From contig CAKURR010000011.1 in NCBI GenBank assembly GCA_934675735.1, forward strand, positions 1 through 64,000: 64,000 bases of DNA. The letters are read 5' to 3'. Under the pieces are notes generated by a model. It was not told the DNA's origin. It saw nothing but the letters and a program-made list of their open reading frames with translations, and did not search any database. Both the position numbers and the translations under genes were made by a program. The DNA is from an uncultured Clostridia bacterium (GTDB taxonomy: Bacteria; Bacillota; Clostridia; Christensenellales; Aristaeellaceae). Positions 24,083-31,372 of this stretch are shown in pieces (the stretch's first letter is position 1; each line of letters opens with the position of its first letter).

Positions 24083-25099
24083 ATGAAGAAGCTGCTTACT
24101 CTTGCTGTCGCCGCCGCGATGACCCTGTCTGTTGCGGCCGCGAGCGCCACGACGCTCAAACTGAGCGAAGTTCACGCCGAGGGCTACCCAACCACGCTGG
24201 CGGATCAGGAATTTGCCCGCCTGATTGAGGAAAAGACCGAAGGCCGCATCAAGGTCGAGGTGTATTCCGGCGGTCAGCTCTACGGCGAGGAGACCGGCGC
24301 GATTGAGGCGCTCCAGCTGGGCGACATCGCGTTCGCGCGCGTTTCCGCTTCTCCGGTTGCCAGCTATGTGCCGGCGCTGAACGCCATCCAGATGCCGTAT
24401 CTGTATAAGAACGCCGACCACATGTGGGCGGTGCTCGACGGCGAAATCGGTCAGGATATGCTCGCACAGATCGAGTCCTCCGGCTCCGGCCTCGTCGGCC
24501 TGTGCTGGTATGACGCCGGCGCGCGCAGCTACTACACCACCAAGCAGGTTTCTTCCGTGGCCGATATGAAGGGCCTGAAGATCCGCATGCAGAACAACGC
24601 GATGATGGTTGACATGACCAACGTGCTCGGCGGCACCGGCGTGACCGGCATCGGCCCGAACGAAGTCTACTCCGCCATCAAGCAGGGCACCATCGACGGC
24701 GCCGAGAACAACTGGCCGACCTACCAGAACATGGGCGACTACGAGGCCGCGACCTATTACGTGCTCGACGAGCACACCCGCGTGCCGGAAATCCTGCTGG
24801 CCTCTGCCGAAGTGCTGAGCGGCCTTGACGCGGCGGATGTGGAAATCATCAAGCAGTGCGCGGCCGAGACCGAAGCCTATGAGAAGCAGAAGTGGGCCGA
24901 GAAGGAAGAATCCGCCGAGAAGATCGTCCGAGAAGCGGGCTGCACCATCACCGAGCTGACGCCGGAAGCCTATGCCGAGTTCCAGGCCGCGATGACCACC
25001 CCGAGCGACGCGCTGGGCGGCAAGAGCCTGTATGAGAAGTACGGCGCGGACTATCAGGACGTCATCGACGCGATCACCGCTGTCGGCGAAGCCTACTGA
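24083..25099 (+). CDS. dctP: TRAP transporter solute-binding protein DctP
   Basis: Extracytoplasmic binding protein of 338 residues lying between two dctQM pairs. The signal peptide MKKLLTLAVAAAMTLSVAA ends in an SAT/ASA-type site with no cysteine. Family blocks: QEFARLIEEKTEGRIKVEVY, SGGQLYGEETGAIEALQLGDI, DMKGLKIRMQNNAMMVDM with the carboxylate-binding arginine, and EVYSAIKQGTIDGAENNW. GGAGG precedes the ATG at 24083. One binding protein could serve both permease pairs. Confidence 0.93.
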   Translation: MKKLLTLAVAAAMTLSVAAASATTLKLSEVHAEGYPTTLADQEFARLIEEKTEGRIKVEVYSGGQLYGEETGAIEALQLGDIAFARVSASPVASYVPALNAIQMPYLYKNADHMWAVLDGEIGQDMLAQIESSGSGLVGLCWYDAGARSYYTTKQVSSVADMKGLKIRMQNNAMMVDMTNVLGGTGVTGIGPNEVYSAIKQGTIDGAENNWPTYQNMGDYEAATYYVLDEHTRVPEILLASAEVLSGLDAADVEIIKQCAAETEAYEKQKWAEKEESAEKIVREAGCTITELTPEAYAEFQAAMTTPSDALGGKSLYEKYGADYQDVIDAITAVGEAY

Positions 25100-25120
25100 T
25101 TCGATTAAGCCAAAACGCCG

Positions 25121-25157
25121 GGGGACGGCCCTTTGGGGTCGTCCCCTTCTTTTTTTA
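25121..25157 (+). terminator. Attenuator-like terminator after dctP
   Basis: 11-bp stem GGGGACGGCCC/GGGTCGTCCCC followed by TTC and seven T. The dctQ gene begins 130 nt later, so some transcripts must pass it unless a further promoter exists. Confidence 0.85.
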
Positions 25158-25289
25158 GGATGGGTCTTAACGGAAACGAAAGATCGCATCACGGAAACGA
25201 AACGAAAACTTGATAAGCGCCGAACACATGTTAAGCCCGCGTACAGACGCGCGGCATGCGCTCGGCCGAACTGAGTCCGGAGGAATCGT

Positions 25290-25883
25290 ATGAAAAACGT
25301 TCAGGATGCGCTGCGCAAGGTGCTTGTGCCGCTGAATCACTTCGTACACCGGATCGTGCTGTTAATCGCGCAGATCTCCATGATGGCGATGGTCGCGATT
25401 GTCACGCTGACGGTTGTGCTTCGCTACTGCTTTAACACCGGATTGTCGTGGGCGGAAGAGGTGCCGCGCCTGCTGGTCACGCTCTTCGCCTTTATCGCCT
25501 GCGCCATCGGCGTGCGCGACCACTTGCATGTGGCCGTCAACGCGGTTTACAACCAGCTGCCCGTGGGCGGCAAGGCGCGCAAGGTGCTCGACGTGCTGAC
25601 GGACGTCGTGGTGCTGCTGTGCGGCCTGTTCATGCTCTTCACCGGCGGCGCGCGCACGATGAAGCTGTTCGGCATGCCGGGCACGCTGCCCATCACGGGC
25701 ATTTCCACCGCTTGGCAGTATCTGCCCATCCCGATTGCGGGCTTTGTCATCACGTTTGACTCGATTCTGTTCCTGACGGGCATTGTCAGCCGCGACGACC
25801 TGCTCTATTCCGAAAAGGAAATCGACTACACCGACGTGGCCGCGCTCAAGGAAATGGAAAAGAAGGAGGCTGAACACAAATGA
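25290..25883 (+). CDS. dctQ: TRAP transporter small permease DctQ (second copy)
   Basis: DctQ subunit of 197 residues, paralogue of the gene at 21958. Helix 2 carries RYCFNTGLSWAEEVPRLLVT. Third helix and loop: VVVLLCGLFMLFTGGARTMK. ATG at 25290 follows GGAGG. It overlaps dctM by 4 nt and probably belongs with the dctP upstream. Confidence 0.92.
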   Translation: MKNVQDALRKVLVPLNHFVHRIVLLIAQISMMAMVAIVTLTVVLRYCFNTGLSWAEEVPRLLVTLFAFIACAIGVRDHLHVAVNAVYNQLPVGGKARKVLDVLTDVVVLLCGLFMLFTGGARTMKLFGMPGTLPITGISTAWQYLPIPIAGFVITFDSILFLTGIVSRDDLLYSEKEIDYTDVAALKEMEKKEAEHK

Positions 25884-27190
25884 CGACCGCAACCCTTGCC
25901 GCAATCGTGCTCATCGGCGGCTTTATCGCGCTGATGCTGCTGCGCGTTCCGGTGTCCTTCGCGATGCTGCTCTCCACGCTGGGCTGCGCGCTGGTCACGG
26001 GAACAAACTTCTCCGTGCTCGTTCGCCAGATGGTGGACGGCGTCAACAACTTCTCGCTGCTTTCCATCCCATTCTTCATTCTGATGGGCGAAATCATGGG
26101 CGCGGGCGGCATTTCCGACAAGATTATCGATTTGGCCAACCTTGCCGTCGGCCGTTTCCGCGGCGGTCTGGCGTATGTGAACTGCCTGAGCTCCATGTTC
26201 TTCGGCGGCATTTCCGGTTCCGCCGTGGCGGATGTCTCATCCCTCGGCTCGGTCGTCATCCCGATGATGAAGCAGCAGGGCTACACGGATGACTTCTCCG
26301 TCGGCCTGACCGTGACCACCGCCTGCCAGGGCGTGCTCATTCCGCCGAGCCACAACATGGTCATCTATGCGCTGGCGGCGGGCGGCGGCGTTTCCATCGG
26401 TTCGCTGTTCATGGCGGGCGCGGTGCCGGGCATTCTGCTGGGCTGCGCGATGATGGCGCTGTGCTTCTTCATGGGCAAGAAGTATAACTTCCCCAAGGGC
26501 GTGACCGTTCCGCCGGAGCAGAAGAAGAGCGTCATCCTGCGCGGCATTCTGCCGATGCTGACGCTGGTCATCATTCTGGTCGGCACGGGTCTGGGCGTGT
26601 TCACCGCGACGGAATCCTCCGCCATCGCCGTGGTCTATACCATGTTCCTGGCGTATGTGGTGTTCCGCGACGCGAAGCTGCGCGACTTCGGCAAGGTGAT
26701 TAAGAACGCGCTCAAGACGCTGGCCATCGTTATGACGCTGCTGGCGACCGCGAAAGCGTTTGCCTACATGATGACCGAGCTGCGCATTCCGGCGATGATT
26801 ACCGAAGTGCTGCTGGGCGTGACGAGCAACAAGTATGTGCTGATGTTCATCATCAACATCCTGCTGCTGCTGCTGGGCTGCTTCATGGATATGGCCCCGC
26901 TGATTACCATCATGACCCCGATTCTGCTGCCGGTCGTGACCAATCCGGCCATCGGCATGGACCCCGTGCACTTCGGCGTGGTGATGATTTTCAACCTCGC
27001 CGTCGGCCTGTGCACGCCGCCGGTCGGCAGCGCGCTGTTCGTCGGCTGCGCCATCGGCAAGACCCCGATTGAGCGCACCAGCAAGAACATGCTGCCGCTT
27101 TACGCCGTGATGGTGACGGTGCTGCTGCTGGTCACCTATATTCCGGAAATCTCCCTCTGGCTGCCGCGCCTGACGGGCTACGCGGGCTGA
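25880..27190 (+). CDS. dctM: TRAP transporter large permease DctM (second copy)
   Basis: DctM subunit of 436 residues, same length as the copy at 22575. It shares IPFFILMGEIMGAGGISDKII, GVLIPPSHNMVIYALAAGG and LAVGLCTPPVGSALFVGCAI. Divergence is concentrated in the middle (KKYNFPKGVTVPPEQKKS versus the shorter acidic linker of the other copy), suggesting selection or conversion keeps the helices alike. Followed by a terminator. Confidence 0.93.
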   Translation: MTTATLAAIVLIGGFIALMLLRVPVSFAMLLSTLGCALVTGTNFSVLVRQMVDGVNNFSLLSIPFFILMGEIMGAGGISDKIIDLANLAVGRFRGGLAYVNCLSSMFFGGISGSAVADVSSLGSVVIPMMKQQGYTDDFSVGLTVTTACQGVLIPPSHNMVIYALAAGGGVSIGSLFMAGAVPGILLGCAMMALCFFMGKKYNFPKGVTVPPEQKKSVILRGILPMLTLVIILVGTGLGVFTATESSAIAVVYTMFLAYVVFRDAKLRDFGKVIKNALKTLAIVMTLLATAKAFAYMMTELRIPAMITEVLLGVTSNKYVLMFIINILLLLLGCFMDMAPLITIMTPILLPVVTNPAIGMDPVHFGVVMIFNLAVGLCTPPVGSALFVGCAIGKTPIERTSKNMLPLYAVMVTVLLLVTYIPEISLWLPRLTGYAG

Positions 27191-27203
27191 AAACTGAATC
27201 GAG

Positions 27204-27235
27204 CGCCCTTCCCCCAAGCAGGGGAGGGCGTTTTT
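27204..27235 (+). terminator. Terminator of TRAP cluster
   Basis: CGCCCTTCCCC paired with GGGGAGGGCG, then TTTTT. The short dispersed repeat (inverted copy of 10462-10488) follows at 27262-27288. Confidence 0.85.
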
Positions 27236-27310
27236 GCTTTATCAAAAAATGCGGCAAGTCGGCCGCGTATGCAGAAGCTTGAGTTTTGACAGACTTTGAC
27301 GGAGGGAAGA

Positions 27311-27330
27311 GCGGCCTCAGGCCGCTTTTT
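27311..27330 (+). terminator. Second small terminator hairpin
   Basis: GCGGCC-TCA-GGCCGC followed by TTTTT, 76 nt after the first terminator and just ahead of the next promoter; probably insulation. Confidence 0.6.
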
Positions 27331-27344
27331 AGCGCGCCGCCCGC

Positions 27345-27374
27345 TTGACAGAATCTGCCGCGAGGGCATACAAT
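27345..27374 (+). promoter_or_regulatory. Promoter of hybrid histidine kinase
   Basis: TTGACA (27345-27350), 18-nt spacer, TACAAT (27369-27374). Confidence 0.8.
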
Positions 27375-27417
27375 AATTCCGAATTTAGCCCCGTGCGGAC
27401 GAAGGGAAAAACGGTTT

Positions 27418-29646
27418 ATGACGCATTTTGAACAGCTTTACGGCATACCGCTGACCAAACGAAGAAGAACGGAAATCGCCATAGCCCTGATGGCGCTGGA
27501 GGTCATCTTTGCGTTTTCCTATCTGGGCTTTATCATCATCCCGCCGATTTCGATTACGACCATGCACCTGCTGGTGCTTATCGCTGCGATGGTTTTGGGC
27601 ACGAAAGAAAGCGTGGCGGTTTCGATGGTGTTTGCGCTGACATCGATTTGGCAGGCCGGCGTATCCGGCGTGCAATACAGCGATATCATCTTTTCGCCGT
27701 TTGACAGCGGCGCGCCGCTCCGTTCGCTCGTGCTCAACTCGGCCAGACCGATTGGCGGCTTCGCGGCGGGCGCGCTGTATAATCTGTGCTTCGCAAAAGA
27801 AAGAAAACATCCGTATGGCTGCATCGCTTTGGCGGCGCTGGGCGCGACGTGGGTTTTCGGCACGCTGACCTATCTGTTCATGGCGTTGCTGTTTCCTAAA
27901 ACGGGCGTGACGGTCGGCATGGCGCTGATGGCGTGGCTCGAGCCGAGCAACCTGACGGTGTATGGGATGACGGCGGCGGTGATGATGCTGGTGCATTTTG
28001 CGCTGTCGCGCAAGCGGGTGGCGCGCTGGCTGGCCGCGGTCGTCGGCACGGAGGGGCACATCAAACCGAAGAGCGCGCATGCCTATTACGGCATGGTGGC
28101 CGCCGCGGCGGCGCTCTGCGGAACGGTGATGCTGCATGTCATCGACCGACTGAAAATCGTGCTCGGCCGGGACGGCTATCGGGCGACGTTTGCCTTCGGC
28201 TCAAACGAAACGCAGATTCTGTTTCAATTCTTCTGCGCGTTCAGCGGCATTTTGCTGCTGCTGTATCTGACAGTGCGGTGGATCGGCGAGTTTCACGCGG
28301 CAAAGAGCATTTCGCTGCAAAAGCAGACGGACGCGCTCGACAAGCTCAGGGCGGAGCAGATTCTCAACCGAAAATTGCAGGAGCAGAACGCTGTTTTGGA
28401 GCGGCAGCAGCAGCAGCTCCGCGAGGCGGCGCGGCGCGCGGAGGCGGCCAATCAGGAAAGCCGGCGGCTGGCGGAGGAGGCCCGCACGGCGAACGCGGCC
28501 AAGACGAACTTCCTTTCCCGCATGACGCACGACATCCGCACGCCGCTCAACGGCATCATCGGCCTGCTCAAGATCGATGAAATGCATCCGGACGACCTCG
28601 AACTGATTCGGGGCAACCACGAAAAGATGATGGTTTCGGCCAAATACCTGCTGTCGCTCATCAACGACATGCTGCAAATGAGCAAGCTGGAGGACGGCGA
28701 ATACGTGCTCTCCCGCGAGTGGATGGATTTGAGCGAGCTGTTGGTCGATATTCAGATGATTGTCGGCCAGCGCGCGGCGGAAGCGGGCGTGACGCTGTAT
28801 CACGACCGCGGGGCGGAAAGGGCGGCGCATCCGTATGTATACGCCAGCTTGCTGCACCTGCGTCAGCTGTTTTTGAATATTTACGGCAACTGCATCAAGT
28901 ATAACCGCGTCGGCGGCAAGGTGTGCACGCAGACGGAGGAGCTCGGCACGGAAAACGGCGTCGTGACCTATCGCTGGACGATACGCGACACGGGCGTGGG
29001 CATGAGCGAGGATTTTATCGCGCACATCTTCGAGCCGTTTGTGCAGGAAAACAGCGACGCGCGCAGCGTCTATCAGGGCACGGGGCTGGGCATGGCCATC
29101 GTCAAGAGCCTTGTGGATAAGATGGGCGGCGACATCCGCGTGATGAGCAAAAAGGGCAAAGGCTCGACGTTTATCATCACGCTGCCGTTTGAAATCGCGG
29201 AAAAGAAACAGAAAACGCAGACGGAGAGCGCCAAGAGCAGCGTGAAGGGCCTGCGCTTGCTGCTGGCGGAGGACAACGCGCTGAACGCGGAGATCGCCGA
29301 GCGACTGCTCACCGACGAGGGCGCGGCAATCACCGTCGTGCAGAACGGAAAGCTGGCGCTGGAGCGCTTTGAATCGCAGTCGGCGGGCACGTTCGACGCG
29401 ATTTTGATGGATGTGATGATGCCGGTGATGGACGGCCTTTCCGCCACCCGCGCCATCCGCGCGCTGGACAGGGCGGACGCGGGGACGATTCCCATCATCG
29501 CGATGACGGCCAACGCATTTGAAGAGGATGCGCGGCGATGCCTGAAAGCGGGCATGAACGCGCATCTGCCCAAGCCGCTCCAGATGGAGACGGTGGTGGA
29601 GACGATTGCAAAGTGTTGTCGGCATGAAAAAACGGGCGGACGCTGA
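27418..29646 (+). CDS. Hybrid sensor histidine kinase with multi-helix N-terminal sensor
   Basis: Membrane signalling protein of 742 residues. About seven hydrophobic helices occupy residues 17-290; the first five, with HLLVLIAAMVLGTKESVAVS and LNSARPIGGFAAGALYNL, recall ECF-transporter substrate-binding (S) components, so it may sense a vitamin or similar small molecule (inference). A coiled coil spans 300-360. The HisKA box is SRMTHDIRTPLNGIIGL with H371. The HATPase has N (YGNCIKYN), G1 (RDTGVGMSE), F (FEPFVQ) and G2 (GTGLGMAIV). A C-terminal receiver domain (about 618-735) has D665 in LMDVMMPVMDG and a KP motif. No output regulator is adjacent. Confidence 0.88.
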   Translation: MTHFEQLYGIPLTKRRRTEIAIALMALEVIFAFSYLGFIIIPPISITTMHLLVLIAAMVLGTKESVAVSMVFALTSIWQAGVSGVQYSDIIFSPFDSGAPLRSLVLNSARPIGGFAAGALYNLCFAKERKHPYGCIALAALGATWVFGTLTYLFMALLFPKTGVTVGMALMAWLEPSNLTVYGMTAAVMMLVHFALSRKRVARWLAAVVGTEGHIKPKSAHAYYGMVAAAAALCGTVMLHVIDRLKIVLGRDGYRATFAFGSNETQILFQFFCAFSGILLLLYLTVRWIGEFHAAKSISLQKQTDALDKLRAEQILNRKLQEQNAVLERQQQQLREAARRAEAANQESRRLAEEARTANAAKTNFLSRMTHDIRTPLNGIIGLLKIDEMHPDDLELIRGNHEKMMVSAKYLLSLINDMLQMSKLEDGEYVLSREWMDLSELLVDIQMIVGQRAAEAGVTLYHDRGAERAAHPYVYASLLHLRQLFLNIYGNCIKYNRVGGKVCTQTEELGTENGVVTYRWTIRDTGVGMSEDFIAHIFEPFVQENSDARSVYQGTGLGMAIVKSLVDKMGGDIRVMSKKGKGSTFIITLPFEIAEKKQKTQTESAKSSVKGLRLLLAEDNALNAEIAERLLTDEGAAITVVQNGKLALERFESQSAGTFDAILMDVMMPVMDGLSATRAIRALDRADAGTIPIIAMTANAFEEDARRCLKAGMNAHLPKPLQMETVVETIAKCCRHEKTGGR

Positions 29647-29657
29647 AAATGCGTCCG

Positions 29658-29676
29658 CCTCAGCCTGGCGACAAAA
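29658..29676. repeat. Left inverted repeat flanking transposase remnant
   Basis: CCTCAGCCTGGCGACAAAA; an inverted relative TTTTGTCGACAGCCTGAGG is at 30312-30330. Confidence 0.5.
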
Positions 29677-29733
29677 GTATACAAACACCCCGGATACATG
29701 ATATAATAACCATCATGATTCCGGGGTGATTCT

Positions 29734-30281
29734 ATGTATAAGAAGCAGAATCGAGACAAACAGAAAGATATCCGCGTTGTAAGCTTGAAAGATTTAGTTC
29801 CGAAAGATCACTTGTTGAGAAAGATAGATAAGGCGATCAATTTGATGAATACAATGATTGCATAACCTGTCCCAATAATCAGATTCTGGAGTATTCAACA
29901 ACAAATAGAGAAGGATATAAAGAATACAAAAGCGCTCCTTCTATCTGCTCAGAATGTGCGATGCGTGAAAGGTGCACTCAAAGCAAGAACTGTCAGAAAG
30001 TTGTAACCCGTCATGTTTGGGCAGAATATATGGAGAAGGCCGAAGATTACCGATATGCACCGAAATATAAAAAGATTTATGCAGAGCGCAAGCAAACAAT
30101 CGGAAGAGTCTTTGCGTGTTCTAAAGAACAGCATGGTATGAGATATATGCATCTTAGAGGATTAGCGAGAGTGACCCCTCAGCTCCCCCTCTTATTTGCG
30201 TCCATGAACCTAAAAAGCTGGCGCCCCGGAAGGACAGGAATGGCCTTCTTTGCCTGCTTGAAAAGTTGCTTATTATCGTAA
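29734..30281 (+). pseudogene. IS1182-type transposase, internally deleted
   Basis: Two fragments of one transposase. The N-terminal piece (29734-29865, 43 codons) has VSLKDLVPKDHLLRKIDKAI, the usual start of IS1182/DUF772 transposases. The C-terminal piece (frame from about 29868, to 30281) has CPNNQILEYSTTNREGYKEY, a Cys-rich CSECAMRERCTQSKNC, and RKQTIGRVFACSKEQHGMRY followed by NLK near the end. The central DDE region is missing and the frames differ, so it is dead. It is clearly AT-richer than its neighbours, a sign of transfer. A CACCCCGG/CCGGGGTG hairpin lies at 29686-29727. Confidence 0.85.
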
Positions 30282-30283
30282 AA

Positions 30284-30315
30284 GGGTACTTTCGCAATCC
30301 GAAAGTACCCTTTTT
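30284..30315 (+). terminator. Hairpin with T-tail next to transposase remnant
   Basis: Perfect 11-bp stem GGGTACTTTCG/CGAAAGTACCC followed by TTTTT; the T-run merges into the right inverted repeat (30312-30330). Confidence 0.75.
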
Positions 30316-30327
30316 GTCGACAGCCTG

Positions 30328-30505
30328 AGGTGCTTTCCGTATGGAGAGCGTCTTTTTCTATGCAGACAAACGTTTGACGGACGCGCACTCGTGAAACGGG
30401 CGCGTTTTTCACAGAAAAAGGACAGCGCCCTGCGCGCCCCTACGAGGTTTGCGGATGGAACAGGCTCGTGCAGCGTCAGGTATCGCTTCGCGGCGGTTTG
30501 TAGAG
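30328..30505. repeat. Second dispersed repeat family, copy 1
   Basis: Contains GCTTTCCGTATGGAGAGCGT with a T-tail, then ACAAACGTTTG, and further on GCAGCGTCAGGTATCGCTTC. The same blocks in the same order occur at 56316-56403. The gap 30282-30511 holds no gene. Confidence 0.65.
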
Positions 30506-30511
30506 GGGGTA

Positions 30512-31198
30512 TCAGCGATTCAGAAATTCGGGTTCCAAAACCCGAATTTTATTGCCCGAGAACGAGAGGATCCCTTCATCACGCATTCGGCAGAGTTCAC
30601 GGGAGAGGGCGCTTCTATCCACGCAGAGGAAATCGGCGAGGGCGGCGCGGGAATAGGGCAGGGCATACACGCCGTCCGCATTGGGCGTGAGCGTTTGCAG
30701 ATAGATTTTCAAACGGTCGCGCAGGCGCTTCTGCCCCAAAATGCGCACTTTGGTATTGAAGGCGAGCACCTGCCGCGCGAACTCCTGCATCAGATTGGCG
30801 GTGACCTGCATCCGGCAGGGGCAGCCCATCGAGCTTTCGGAAAGCAGCATGCCGAAATTGAGCAGCATCACCGTGCAATCCGAAACCGTCCGCAAACACA
30901 CGGGGCTGGTCATGCCGCCGGAGCAGGCGAGTTCCGCGCCGAAAATCTGCCCTTCATGGATATGGGCGACGGTGATTTGGTTGCCGTTTTCGTCATACAG
31001 AAACTCCTCGATGCTGCCGCGCAGCAGCACGCCCGCGCATTTCGTCGCTTCGCCGACCTCCGCGACGTGCACACCGCGCGGGTAATCGAGCGTGCGCGCC
31101 TGCAGGCAGTAAAGCACCGTGCCGTAGCGCTGGGGCGCGATGCCGCGCATCATGCCGCACTGTTCCAGAGTGGGGTAATAATCCTTTGATACATCCAT
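30512..31198 (-). CDS. Crp/Fnr family transcriptional regulator
   Basis: Cytoplasmic DNA-binding regulator of 228 residues. An N-terminal cyclic-nucleotide-binding beta-barrel (GVLLRGSIEEFLYDENGNQITV, HEGQIFGAE) is joined by a long helix to a C-terminal Crp-type winged helix-turn-helix: SRAALADFLCVDRSALSREL with the recognition helix near residue 190. There is no N-terminal Fnr-type cysteine set, so an iron-sulfur oxygen sensor is unlikely. The ATG at 31198 with AGGCGG upstream is preferred over a TTG at 31225. It is divergent from the activase gene, with a palindromic operator between them; this gene is one candidate for the protein binding it. Confidence 0.88.
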   Translation of the reverse strand: MDVSKDYYPTLEQCGMMRGIAPQRYGTVLYCLQARTLDYPRGVHVAEVGEATKCAGVLLRGSIEEFLYDENGNQITVAHIHEGQIFGAELACSGGMTSPVCLRTVSDCTVMLLNFGMLLSESSMGCPCRMQVTANLMQEFARQVLAFNTKVRILGQKRLRDRLKIYLQTLTPNADGVYALPYSRAALADFLCVDRSALSRELCRMRDEGILSFSGNKIRVLEPEFLNR

Positions 31199-31300
31199 AA
31201 GAATCCGCCTGTCTGCCTCTGCCAAGGAATGAAAAAAATTTCGATTTGTTGCCGTAACAACGGAACGAGAGACTTCAATCTGTTATACTGACCTTACAAA

Positions 31301-31316
31301 GTTAGCTTTTACTAAC
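31301..31316. promoter_or_regulatory. Palindromic operator, site A
   Basis: GTTAGCTTTTACTAAC, lying 57 nt before the activase start and downstream of a TATACT -10-like element (31284-31289). Same pattern as the sites at 39031 and 39311. Confidence 0.65.
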
Positions 31317-31372
31317 AATATTATAGGCCACGATGGCCGAAAAGTCAAATGCACAGAATAAGGAGTCAACGC

